64,000 bases of DNA from the NCBI GenBank assembly GCA_018713365.1, contig DVOU01000007.1, forward strand, positions 1 through 64,000, in the 5' to 3' direction. The number at the start of each line of letters is the position of its first letter. The first letter of the stretch is position 1. This DNA comes from Pullichristensenella excrementipullorum. Its GTDB lineage: Bacteria; Bacillota; Clostridia; Christensenellales; Aristaeellaceae. A program made the translations under genes and the position numbers. Shown piece by piece: positions 15,635 through 23,546 of this stretch. The notes beneath the pieces were generated by a model. It did no database searches and was not told where the DNA came from. It was given only the letters and a program-made list of their open reading frames with translations.

Positions 15635-17770
15635 ATGAAGATACCGTGGAAACTCCCCATGGGCGAACTCAAGAACTTCCTGCGCACGGCGATCATCGCC
15701 GTGGTCACATATCTCTTGCTCTTTGGCCTGCTTTCGGCAGCCATCACGCCGCAGCGGTACGACATCCGCGTGGGTCTGCCGGCGGACGCCACCATCTACG
15801 CCAGCGAGGACGTGGTGGACACCGTGACCACCCAGCAGTTGCGCGATGCCGCCGCCGCGCAGGTGGACGTCAGCTACAAGAGCGTGGATGAGAGCGTGAC
15901 CACGCAGGTCACGGGCGATCTCACCGTGCTGTTTGAGCAGCTGCTTTCCCTGCACGACGCGCGCGGAGACGCGGATGCCTCAGCGCTGGATGTTCAACTC
16001 ACCCCCGCGCAGCTCGAAGCGCTGTTCGCCGCCTCGCGCGATACGCTGGAAGCCATGTTTGAAAGCGCCACGGAATACACCCGCGACACGCTCATCTCCT
16101 CCCTGCCCGAGGGACAGGAGGAGGCGATGCTCTCCCGTCTGGAACGCGAACTGAGCGCCGAGGGCTATGAGCCGGAACTGGTGGGCGTGGCTGTCGAGGC
16201 GGTGCGCGCGCGGCTCAAGCCCAACATGCTCATCGACGAGGAGACCACGGAGATGAACCGCCAGCGCGCCCGCGAGGAAGTGGAGGACGTGGTGTGCGTC
16301 ACGGGCGAGGTCATCGTCCGGCAGGGTGCCATCGTCACCCCGGCGCAGTACGCCATGCTCAATGCCCTCGGCAAGGTGGACAACGACCCCACCAACATGA
16401 TCCTCGGCTGCGCGCTGTTGATGCTGGCGCTGATGGTGGCCGCGGGGCTGTACATGTACCGCTACGAGTTGGACATCGCCCGCCGCCCGCGCACGCTTTT
16501 GCTGCTGGGCATCCTCTACGTGCTGGTGGTGGCGCTGTCGCTGTTCTTCCGCATCTTCAACCCCTATTTCGTTCCTACGGCCACGGGGCTGGGGCTATTG
16601 CTGATCACGCTGCTGGTGCGGCCGCGGCTGGCGGTGTTTTCCACGATCCTGCTGTCCGTGCCCGTGGCGCTGATCGCCGGTTCCAATGACAACGGCCTGT
16701 TCAACGCCATCACCTTCACCGTGCTGCTCATGGCCTTCGTCGGCGGGCCGGTGGCTGTTACGGTGCTGCGTCACCGTCAGCAGCGCACCGCGACGCTGCT
16801 GGCCGGCGTGCTGGTGGGCGTGACCAACTTCCTCTGCGTCATCGCCGTGGGCATGGTCAACGGCGCGGTGTCCAGCGACACGGCGCTCAACGCCCTTTGC
16901 GCCGCGGGCAGCGGGCTTTGCGCGGCTGTCCTCTGCATCGGCGTGCAGCCGATCCTCGAATGGATCTTCAACCTCACCACCTCGGCAAAGCTGTTGGAGC
17001 TTTCCAACCCCAACCAACCGCTTCTTCGGCGCATGCTGTTGGAGGCTCCGGGCAGCTATCACCATTCCATCATCGTCGCCAACCTCGCCGAGACCGCGGC
17101 CAGCGCCATCGGCGCCAACGGGCTGCTCGCCAGAGTGGGCGCGTATTACCACGACGTGGGCAAGCTCAAGCGGCCCATGTACTTCAAGGAGAACCAGATG
17201 GCGGGCGACAACCCCCACGACCGCACCGACCCGCGCGTCAGCGCCGCCATCCTCACCGCGCACACGCGCGACGGCTACCAGATGGGCCTCAAGGCGCGCC
17301 TGCCCGAGCCCATCCTCGACATCATCCGCCAGCATCACGGCGATTCGCCGATGGTCTTCTTCTACGACAAGGCCGTCAAGCTCTACGGCGACAAGGTGGA
17401 CATCGCCGCCTTCCGCTACGAGGGGCCGCGCCCGCGCTCGCGCGAAGCGGCGGTGGTGATGCTCGCCGACACCATCGAGGCGGCGGCGCGCGCCCTGCCC
17501 GACCCCGACCCGGAGAAGATCGACGCGCTGATCCACAAGCTGGTGCGCGCCAAGATGACCGACGGGCAGCTGGACGAGAGCGAACTTACGTTTGCCGACC
17601 TCGAACGCATCTGCCGCGCCTTCCAGTCGGTTTTGAGCGGCGTGTTCCACGAGCGCATCGAGTACCCGGACATCGCCATCCCCCCACGCACGGAGAGCGA
17701 AGCGACGCCCGCGCAGGAGGAGACCGTCGCCCCGGAAACGGAAACGGAGGATACCGAGAATGCCCCTTGA
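15635..17770 (+). CDS. pgpH: 7TM-HD cyclic-di-AMP phosphodiesterase (PgpH/YqfF family)
   Basis: Membrane HD-domain protein; its Listeria counterpart PgpH hydrolyses c-di-AMP. The 711-residue product has an N-terminal membrane helix (about 20-40), a large extracellular 7TMR-HDED domain (about 45-265), seven membrane helices (about 270-470) and a C-terminal HD domain with YHHSIIVANLAE and the metal-binding YHDVGKL motif. Start ATG 15635 is preceded, at a long distance, by AGAAGGGA; a GTG at 15599 is an alternative. Its last 11 bases overlap ybeY. Confidence 0.92.
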   Translation: MKIPWKLPMGELKNFLRTAIIAVVTYLLLFGLLSAAITPQRYDIRVGLPADATIYASEDVVDTVTTQQLRDAAAAQVDVSYKSVDESVTTQVTGDLTVLFEQLLSLHDARGDADASALDVQLTPAQLEALFAASRDTLEAMFESATEYTRDTLISSLPEGQEEAMLSRLERELSAEGYEPELVGVAVEAVRARLKPNMLIDEETTEMNRQRAREEVEDVVCVTGEVIVRQGAIVTPAQYAMLNALGKVDNDPTNMILGCALLMLALMVAAGLYMYRYELDIARRPRTLLLLGILYVLVVALSLFFRIFNPYFVPTATGLGLLLITLLVRPRLAVFSTILLSVPVALIAGSNDNGLFNAITFTVLLMAFVGGPVAVTVLRHRQQRTATLLAGVLVGVTNFLCVIAVGMVNGAVSSDTALNALCAAGSGLCAAVLCIGVQPILEWIFNLTTSAKLLELSNPNQPLLRRMLLEAPGSYHHSIIVANLAETAASAIGANGLLARVGAYYHDVGKLKRPMYFKENQMAGDNPHDRTDPRVSAAILTAHTRDGYQMGLKARLPEPILDIIRQHHGDSPMVFFYDKAVKLYGDKVDIAAFRYEGPRPRSREAAVVMLADTIEAAARALPDPDPEKIDALIHKLVRAKMTDGQLDESELTFADLERICRAFQSVLSGVFHERIEYPDIAIPPRTESEATPAQEETVAPETETEDTENAP

Positions 17771-18677
17771 ACTGCAATGGGCGGTGGACGAGCGCGCGGA
17801 AGGGCTGGAAGCGCTTTTGCAGCGCGTGTGTGAAGCCTGCTTTTCGCTGGAGGGCGTCAAAAACGCCGGCATGACCGTGCGCATCGCCTCCAAGGAGGAA
17901 GTACACGCCCTCAACCGCGAGATGCGCGGCGTGGACCGGGAGACGGACGTGCTGTCCTTCCCCACCGCCTCCTTTCGCCCCGACCGCACCGCCGGGCGCG
18001 ACCCCGCCCGCGTGCGGCGGCAGTACGACCCCTCGCTGGGCTGGTGCAACCTGGGCGATTGCGTCATCTCCCTTTCCCGCGCCCGCGAGCAGGCCCGCGA
18101 ATACGGCCATTCGCTCGCGCGCGAACTGGGCTATCTGACGGCCCATTCCGCCTTTCACCTGATGGGCTACGACCACGAAAACGAGAACGACCGCGCCGCC
18201 ATGCGGCAAATGGAGGAGCGCGTCATGCGGCGCGTGTCCCTTGCAAGAACGGAGGAAGACCCCATGACGGATCAACAGCTCTTTGATCTGGCCTGCGAGG
18301 CCATGCACAGGGCTTATACGCCATATTCCAACTTCAAGGTGGGCGCCTGCCTGCTTTCCAGCGATGGCCGCACCTTTCAGGGCTGCAACATCGAAAACGC
18401 CAGCTATGGCGCGACCATTTGCGCCGAGCGCTCCGCCGTCAGCCGCGCCGTGATGGAGGGCGCGCGCAGCTTCACCGCCATCGCCGTGGTCGGTTCCAGC
18501 GCGCAGGCGTGGCCGTGCGGCATCTGCCGGCAGGTCCTCAACGAGTTTTCCGACAATATGCGCGTCATCTGCGGCCAGTACGGGCAGGACTTCGACGTCG
18601 TTCCCCTCGCGGAGCTTTTGCCCCATTCGTTCGGCCCGGAACACCTTGGCGTGCAGGAGGGCAGCGATGGAAAATAA
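17760..18677 (+). CDS. ybeY-cdd: YbeY endoribonuclease fused in frame to cytidine deaminase
   Basis: One open frame of 305 codons holds two enzymes. Residues 1-165 are YbeY, the metal-dependent endoribonuclease needed for 16S rRNA maturation, with GDCVISLSRA, REYGHS and the zinc motif HSAFHLMGYDH. Residues 169-305 are cytidine deaminase (pyrimidine salvage), with CAERSA and PCGICRQ supplying the zinc Cys ligands. No stop codon separates them. A strong ribosome site (ACGGAGGAAG) lies just before an in-frame ATG at 18264, so free deaminase may also be made. In Bacillus the order is ybeY-dgkA-cdd-era; dgkA is absent here. The start overlaps pgpH and the end overlaps era. Confidence 0.9.
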   Translation: MPLELQWAVDERAEGLEALLQRVCEACFSLEGVKNAGMTVRIASKEEVHALNREMRGVDRETDVLSFPTASFRPDRTAGRDPARVRRQYDPSLGWCNLGDCVISLSRAREQAREYGHSLARELGYLTAHSAFHLMGYDHENENDRAAMRQMEERVMRRVSLARTEEDPMTDQQLFDLACEAMHRAYTPYSNFKVGACLLSSDGRTFQGCNIENASYGATICAERSAVSRAVMEGARSFTAIAVVGSSAQAWPCGICRQVLNEFSDNMRVICGQYGQDFDVVPLAELLPHSFGPEHLGVQEGSDGK

Positions 18678-19563
18678 GCAGTCCTTCCGCTCGGGCTTTG
18701 TGGCCATCCTCGGCCGCCCCAATGTGGGCAAGTCCAGCATCATGAATCGCTTTGTGGGGGAAAAGGTGGCCATCGTCTCCAACCACCCCCAGACCACGCG
18801 CTCGCGCCTGCTCGGCGTGGCCACGCACGCGGACTGGCAGATCGTCTTTGTCGATACGCCGGGCCTGCACAAGCCGCGCACCAAGCTCGGCCAGTACATG
18901 GTCAAGGCCGCCAACGACGCCCGCGAGGGCGTGGACGCGGTGCTTTGCGTGGTGGACGGGCAGTTCATCGGCGCGGGCGACCGCGCCATCCTCGAGGACG
19001 TGGCGAAGATGGGATGCCCCAAGTTCCTCGCCGTCAACAAGATCGACCTCTGCGAGCCGGAAAAGCTGATGCCGCAACTGCAAAAGCTCAACGACCTCGG
19101 CTTTGACCAGATCGTCTGCGTTTCCGCCCGGCGCGGGGACAGGATGGACGAATTGCTTTCCATGCTCGTTTCCGCCATGCCGGAGGGGCCGAAGTACTTC
19201 CCCGACGACATGATGACCGACCAGCCCGAGCGCGTACTCTGCGCCGAGATCATCCGCGAAAAGGCGCTGTGGAATTTGCGCGACGAGGTGCCGCACGGCG
19301 TGGGCGTAGAGATGCTCTCCATCAAGGAGGTCCGGCCGGGGCTGACGGAGATCCACGCCAATATCTACTGCGAGCGCGCCTCGCACAAGTCCATCATCAT
19401 CGGCAAGCAGGGCGCGATGCTGGGCAAGATCGGCTCCGAGGCCCGCAGGGACATCGAAAAGCTGCTGAACACGCACGTGTCGCTCAAATTGTGGGTGAAG
19501 GTGCGCGAGGACTGGCGCAACCGCGCCGGAGATCTGCGCGCCCTCGGCTACGAGGACGAGTAG
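18667..19563 (+). CDS. era: GTPase Era
   Basis: Essential GTPase that binds the 3' end of 16S rRNA during small-subunit assembly. The 298-residue product has G1 GRPNVGKS, the switch region TTRSR, G3 DTPG, G4 NKID and a C-terminal KH domain with the GKQGAMLGKIG loop. ATG 18667 follows a GGAGGG site and overlaps the end of the YbeY-Cdd frame by 11 bases. recO starts immediately after the stop. The neighbourhood (YbeY, Era, PhoH) is a conserved ribosome-maturation block. Confidence 0.97.
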   Translation: MENKQSFRSGFVAILGRPNVGKSSIMNRFVGEKVAIVSNHPQTTRSRLLGVATHADWQIVFVDTPGLHKPRTKLGQYMVKAANDAREGVDAVLCVVDGQFIGAGDRAILEDVAKMGCPKFLAVNKIDLCEPEKLMPQLQKLNDLGFDQIVCVSARRGDRMDELLSMLVSAMPEGPKYFPDDMMTDQPERVLCAEIIREKALWNLRDEVPHGVGVEMLSIKEVRPGLTEIHANIYCERASHKSIIIGKQGAMLGKIGSEARRDIEKLLNTHVSLKLWVKVREDWRNRAGDLRALGYEDE

Positions 19564-20313
19564 ATGCCGCTGCTGACCACCGCCGCGCTGGTGCTGCGCC
19601 GCGCCGACTACGGCGACTACGACCGCATGGTGACGCTGCTCACCCCCACGCACGGGCGGCTGGATGCCGTGGCGCGCGGCTGTCGGAGGGCCAAGTCTCC
19701 GCTGACGAACGCCGCCGAGCCCTTCATCAGCGGAGAGTTCCAGCTCTTTCAGAAGGGCGAGCGCTACGCCATCGAGCAGTGTCAGGTGCGCGAGGGGTTT
19801 TACGAACTGCGCACGGACTACGAGCGGCTGGTGCATGGCGCGTACTGGCTGCGGCTGCTGGACGCGGGCGTGCCGCGCGACGTGCCGGCGGAGGACATCT
19901 TCCTGCTCGCGCTCAGGGCGCTGGCGCACCTCAACTACGCGCCGGAGCTGCCCGCGGCGATGCTGACGTTCGCCTTTGAGGCGCACTTCATGGCCCTCTC
20001 CGGCTATCCCCCGCGCGTGGACAGCTGCGTGCTTTGCGGCCGTCCCATTGCCGGGGAGGCGCGCTTTGACGCCCGGCTGGGCGGCGCTGTGTGCATGGAC
20101 TGCCCCAGCTACGCGCCGCGCATATCGCTGGGCGCGCGCCGCATCCTCTACAAATTGCCGCGCACGCGCTTTGAAAACGCGCCCAAGCTGGTGGATAGCC
20201 CGGACTGGCCCGAGGCCGCGCGCCTGTTTCGCAAATACACGCAGCAGCGCATGCAAATTCCCGAAAAATTTTTGCCGCCCCTTGTTTCGGCGCAGGAGGC
20301 GGCGGGTATATAA
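19564..20313 (+). CDS. recO: DNA repair protein RecO
   Basis: RecFOR-pathway mediator that anneals DNA strands and loads RecA at gaps. The 249-residue product has the N-terminal OB fold (about 1-80, TTAALVLRRADYGDYDRMV), a helical middle and a four-cysteine zinc site made of CVLCGRP and GAVCMDC. ATG 19564 follows the era stop directly with no gap, so translation is probably coupled. Length is normal. Confidence 0.94.
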   Translation: MPLLTTAALVLRRADYGDYDRMVTLLTPTHGRLDAVARGCRRAKSPLTNAAEPFISGEFQLFQKGERYAIEQCQVREGFYELRTDYERLVHGAYWLRLLDAGVPRDVPAEDIFLLALRALAHLNYAPELPAAMLTFAFEAHFMALSGYPPRVDSCVLCGRPIAGEARFDARLGGAVCMDCPSYAPRISLGARRILYKLPRTRFENAPKLVDSPDWPEAARLFRKYTQQRMQIPEKFLPPLVSAQEAAGI

Positions 20314-20365
20314 ATAGCGTAAGGTCCAACTACAAATCACGACGGAAAATAAGGAGGCATTTTCC

Positions 20366-20911
20366 ATGAAGAAGTTCGTTTGCACCATCTGCGGTTACGT
20401 CCACGAAGGCGACACGCCCCCCGAGTTCTGCCCCATCTGCAAGGCCCCCGCGTCCAAGTTCAAGGAGCAGGAAGGCGAGAAGGTCTGGGCTTCCGAACAC
20501 GTTGTCGGCGTCGCCAAGGATGTTCCCGAGGAGATCAAGGCCGGCCTGCGCGAGAATTTCCAGGGCGAATGCTCTGAGGTGGGCATGTATCTGGCCATGG
20601 CGCGCGTCGCGCACCGCGAAGGCTACCCGGAGATCGGCCTGTACTGGGAGAAGGCCGCTTACGAAGAGGCCGAGCATGCCGCCAAGTTCGCCGAGCTGCT
20701 GGGCGAGGTGCTGACCGATTCCACCGAGAAGAACCTGCAGATGCGCGTTGACGCCGAAAACGGCGCGACCGCCGGCAAGACCGAGCTGGCCAAGAAGGCC
20801 AAGGCCCTGAACCTGGATGCCATCCATGACACCGTGCATGAAATGGCCCGCGACGAGGCCCGCCACGGCAAGGCGTTCGAAGGCCTGCTCAAGCGTTACT
20901 TCGGCAAGTAA
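20366..20911 (+). CDS. Reverse rubrerythrin (N-terminal rubredoxin, C-terminal ferritin-like)
   Basis: Cytosolic diiron peroxidase protecting anaerobes from hydrogen peroxide and oxygen. The 181-residue product begins with a rubredoxin-type iron centre (Cys 6, 9, 22 and 25), the reverse of classical rubrerythrin order, followed by a four-helix diiron domain with Glu-x-x-His pairs in YEEAEHAA and ARDEARHG. Start ATG 20366 follows AAGGAGG. It stands alone between recO and a terminator hairpin. Its presence agrees with an obligate anaerobe. Confidence 0.94.
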   Translation: MKKFVCTICGYVHEGDTPPEFCPICKAPASKFKEQEGEKVWASEHVVGVAKDVPEEIKAGLRENFQGECSEVGMYLAMARVAHREGYPEIGLYWEKAAYEEAEHAAKFAELLGEVLTDSTEKNLQMRVDAENGATAGKTELAKKAKALNLDAIHDTVHEMARDEARHGKAFEGLLKRYFGK

Positions 20912-20929
20912 GAAACGGATATGATGAAA

Positions 20930-20957
20930 GCCGGCTCTGCAAGGGGCCGGCCTTTTT
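20930..20957 (+). terminator. Rho-independent terminator after rubrerythrin
   Basis: Stem GCCGGC ... GCCGGC with a 10-base loop, then C and five T residues, 18 bases after the stop. Confidence 0.8.
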
Positions 20958-21132
20958 GCAGTGTAAAGCGTGATGGTGCGTTTGGGCACGCTTTTCCGTG
21001 CAAAGGGCGATGCTTTTTCTCAAAGGCGCCTCAGAAGGTGTCTTTTTATACTATGCATTATGGCGCTTTCTTTTGTGCTTGTCAAGCGACAAATTTCCGT
21101 CCCTCGGGCAGTTATCCATGAGAAGGAAAAAT

Positions 21133-21156
21133 CCCGCCTCCTGAAAGGGAAGCGGG
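21133..21156 (-). terminator. Terminator of the 21168 secreted-protein gene
   Basis: On the minus strand CCCGC, a 14-base loop and GCGGG are followed by ATTTTT, 11 bases after the stop. Confidence 0.55.
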
Positions 21157-21167
21157 AAGTATCCTGC

Positions 21168-21665
21168 CTAATGTTCAATAATCAGAAGTTGCAAAGCATC
21201 CTGATAGTATCTGAACTCCAAGTCGTCCACCATGAGAAGCCAATCGTTTTTCTTTGCCTGCAGTCTGAAAATCATCGTTGCCATATTGTCGGGTAATGCG
21301 TTGAAAGCAAGGGCAACAACAATATCTTCAAACATCATCGAAGCGCTGTCCGAAGTTGCCAAGCCGATCTGATGGTCTGTAACAACAATGGCTTCTTCTG
21401 TCATCTCGGTTTCATCCCCGATTTGATGGAAAATTTGGAAGAAATACGCCCCGTTGTCTTCCAGCGTATACATAACAAAATAGTATTCATCTTCCTCGAG
21501 GGTATAAACTCCTGTTGTTTTCTGATACTGGAACAACTCGTTCGCTCTTGTCTGAAATTCTTCGATCGTCCAATCCTGTCCCGCCAGTTCAAAGGCAGCT
21601 TCCTCCGCTATCGCGCAGCAACATGCAAGACATAAAACCATAAAGCAAGAGACTATTTTCCGCAT
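21168..21665 (-). CDS. Secreted protein of unknown function
   Basis: Unrecognised 165-residue protein. It has a signal peptide (MRKIVSCFMVLCLACCCAIAE) with several cysteines in the hydrophobic part; cleavage after AIA is likelier than lipid attachment. The mature part is acidic, with a helical segment (about 30-50) and beta-like stretches (EYYFVMYTLEDNGAYFFQIF). The base composition is clearly richer in A and T than the housekeeping block to the left. Start ATG 21665 follows AGGAGG. No function is assigned. Confidence 0.7.
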   Translation of the reverse strand: MRKIVSCFMVLCLACCCAIAEEAAFELAGQDWTIEEFQTRANELFQYQKTTGVYTLEEDEYYFVMYTLEDNGAYFFQIFHQIGDETEMTEEAIVVTDHQIGLATSDSASMMFEDIVVALAFNALPDNMATMIFRLQAKKNDWLLMVDDLEFRYYQDALQLLIIEH

Positions 21666-21862
21666 TTGTGCTTACCTCCTAAGTGTGTCGATTGGGATTG
21701 GTGCAATATCAGAGACCGTCGGCAACGTCTTGAATGAATCCCTGTTCGGCGATAAAATCGTCAGTATCAGCCTCATGGCATCGAGGAGTATAGAAATGTT
21801 GTCTATCCATCTCGACGCCTCGAAGCTGACGTGTTCTGGTTCTTCGGCGGGTCTTTGTTATT

Positions 21863-22624
21863 TTATTCTCCGATATAATTAAATTCGAATTTTGCGGTTT
21901 GTTCTTCCTTGTTAGTGGTCAATGTATATTCCCAATTGTTCTCTGTGACAATTTCACCATTTGAATTAAATACTTTGCTGTATGGATTGTCATCGGTATT
22001 ACCCGTAATGTACATCAACAGAGAAGCACTATTGTTTATGAAGGTCAAAACAGGAAAATGCTTTAAAGGAAAGTTACTCATGTTTGCCATGGCATTAAAG
22101 AACTCATAATCATTCATAGAGTCGAGATAGGGTACGTTATCTTCGTTGTCAAAGGTCGTTTTATAGACTACCCTCGTAATCATTTCCTGCTCATCCATAT
22201 AAATGGTAATGCCATAATCTTCATCTATCGGATAACCGTAGGCATTTCCTTCTTCAGATTCTATCTGCGTAAATTCGCATTCATCAAAAGTGGTATCTTC
22301 TTTTACCATTGCTTGAAAATCATCCAGTTTGATTCCAGATGATACGGGTAAAATGCTTTCGGTAATTATACCACTGGCAGAAATTCTGATAGAGTTTTCG
22401 TCTTTTACATAAGACATCTGAAGCATATCCAATAAAGAAGTAAGCGGAACGTATACTTCTCCATCGATAATTGTCGGGTCGATCACCGAATCATCCTTGT
22501 CTAAGAACACAACCGGGACATTGTTTACATATATCTCTGGAACATCAGTCGAGGTCTCTGCGAAAACAGGAATGACACTCAAAGCCAGAGAAACCATTAA
22601 AACAGCCAATACAACCTTCTTCAT
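21863..22624 (-). CDS. Secreted protein with stalk-like N-terminal domain
   Basis: Unrecognised exported protein of 253 residues. A signal peptide (cleavage near VFAE, about residue 22) is followed by a region resembling the copper amine oxidase N-terminal stalk domain (VPEIYVNNVPVVF, DPTIIDGEVYVPLTSLLDML) that is common on clostridial surface proteins. The rest, residues about 90-253, has alternating strands and no motif known to me. A+T-rich like its neighbours. Start ATG 22624 is preceded by GGGAGG. A small DNA-binding-type gene ends 15 bases before it, so the two may share the promoter at 22908. Confidence 0.7.
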   Translation of the reverse strand: MKKVVLAVLMVSLALSVIPVFAETSTDVPEIYVNNVPVVFLDKDDSVIDPTIIDGEVYVPLTSLLDMLQMSYVKDENSIRISASGIITESILPVSSGIKLDDFQAMVKEDTTFDECEFTQIESEEGNAYGYPIDEDYGITIYMDEQEMITRVVYKTTFDNEDNVPYLDSMNDYEFFNAMANMSNFPLKHFPVLTFINNSASLLMYITGNTDDNPYSKVFNSNGEIVTENNWEYTLTTNKEEQTAKFEFNYIGE

Positions 22625-22639
22625 GAACCCAATCCTCCC

Positions 22640-22909
22640 TTAATGCGTCAATGCGTAAATCGCCCTGTCCGTCAATGTGTAATAAGTTTCTCCATTCCAC
22701 AGTGTTCCATCTTTGCATTGATGCCGCTCAAGCCAACCTTCGTCTACCATTTGTTGAAGTGTGATGTGGGATAAACCACAATTTTCCAAATGGTTTTTCA
22801 ACTGCCGTGGGCTGATCCTTTCATGCTTCAGAAATGGCATCAATGCCCTTGATACTTCTTCTTTGGTTATACCAGACCCTCCCTCTTTATTTTTTATTTG
22901 TATCCCCAT
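22640..22909 (-). CDS. Small winged-helix-like protein (start uncertain)
   Basis: Up to 89 residues. The core (TKEEVSRALMPFLKHERISP, LENCGLSHITLQQMVDEGWL, YYTLTDRAIYALTH) looks like a small winged-helix DNA-binding fold; exact family not recognised. The listed limits are the longest ATG frame, but that ATG (22909) overlaps a good -10 box (TATAAT, 22908-22913), so it cannot be on the message made from that promoter. More likely starts are ATG 22840 (AAGGG five bases upstream) or an ATA codon at 22870, which sits 7 bases behind a strong GGGAGG. Divergent from the XRE gene at 23000, and probably co-transcribed with the secreted protein gene downstream. Confidence 0.6.
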   Translation of the reverse strand: MGIQIKNKEGGSGITKEEVSRALMPFLKHERISPRQLKNHLENCGLSHITLQQMVDEGWLERHQCKDGTLWNGETYYTLTDRAIYALTH

Positions 22910-22936
22910 TATACCTCAATTGAGGCATAAAATCAA
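22908..22936 (-). promoter_or_regulatory. Promoter with palindromic operator in the spacer
   Basis: Minus strand TTGATT, 17-bp spacer, TATAAT. The spacer holds the perfect palindrome CCTCAATTGAGG (22914-22925), placed where a bound repressor would block RNA polymerase. The divergent XRE protein is the obvious candidate. Confidence 0.65.
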
Positions 22937-22978
22937 CACATCTTCCCACTATTTTACAATTCAACTGAGACATAAAAT
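22916..22978. repeat. Pair of 18-bp direct repeats between divergent genes
   Basis: TCAATTGAGGCATAAAAT at 22916-22933 and TCAACTGAGACATAAAAT at 22961-22978 match at 16 of 18 positions and start 45 bp apart. Both contain a full or partial TCAAYTGA dyad, as expected of paired operator sites. Confidence 0.6.
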
Positions 22979-22999
22979 ATTGTCCAAGAGGTGAGGCAA

Positions 23000-23311
23000 A
23001 TGGACGCGAAGGCGCGTATTCGGGAATTGATGGCGGAGCGCAAATGGAGCGAATACCGGCTTGCCATTGCGTCCGGTCTGTCGCAGTCTACGGTGGCGAA
23101 TATTTTTAACCGCAATACCACCCCGTCTATTGCCACGTTGGAAAGCATCTGCGCGGGCTTTGGCATCACGCTGGCGCAGTTCTTTGCCGAAGGGGATATG
23201 GTGGAGCTGACGGAGGAACAAAAGGAAATGTTTGCCGCTTGGAGCTCCCTTTCCAAAGACCAGAAGGATGTTTTGAGGCAGCTGATCCTCGTCATGAAAG
23301 CGCGGGGCTAA
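23000..23311 (+). CDS. XRE family transcriptional regulator
   Basis: Small helix-turn-helix regulator of 103 residues. Residues about 5-60 form a Cro/CI-type HTH (MAERKWSEYRLAIASGLSQS, TVANIFNRNTTPSIATLESI), followed by a short helical tail. ATG 23000 is chosen because AAGAGGTGAGG lies directly upstream; GTG 22991 overlaps that site. It is divergent from the small gene at 22640-22909 and separated from it by two operator-like repeats, so it probably represses both itself and the leftward genes. A strong shared terminator follows at 23496. Confidence 0.85.
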   Translation: MDAKARIRELMAERKWSEYRLAIASGLSQSTVANIFNRNTTPSIATLESICAGFGITLAQFFAEGDMVELTEEQKEMFAAWSSLSKDQKDVLRQLILVMKARG

Positions 23312-23495
23312 CGGGTGAAAGCAGCGTCCAAAAATGCGGCGCTGGCGGAATATGGCCTGCGCTGGATCGCGGCTCCCCCGCTCGATGCCCCTTTTTTGAA
23401 ACCCTTGCGAGCAACGCTCCCTTCCTCTCTGTGCGCATTTCTGCGCAAGATATTTCATAAACGCCTGCCGCGGGCCGCTTTTTCCGTGGTAAAAC

Positions 23496-23527
23496 AAGAC
23501 CGCTTCCAATTTTCTGGAAGCGGTCTT
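23496..23527. terminator. Bidirectional terminator between XRE gene and kinase
   Basis: Perfect 13-bp stem (AAGACCGCTTCCA with TGGAAGCGGTCTT) around a six-base loop, with TTTAT on the plus side and TTTT on the minus side. It serves two convergent genes. Confidence 0.85.
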
Positions 23528-23546
23528 TATGCTTGGGACGATGGCC

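Noticed and set aside
13391..15955. An 854-codon antisense open frame over yqfD-phoH, and similar long antisense frames throughout
   Set aside because: They mirror strongly supported genes in GC-rich sequence with rare stops, have Arg/His/Gln-rich low-complexity translations and no ribosome sites.
21685..21882. A 65-codon plus-strand frame between the two secreted-protein genes
   Set aside because: No ribosome site, runs into the end of the convergent gene at 21863, and has no family resemblance.
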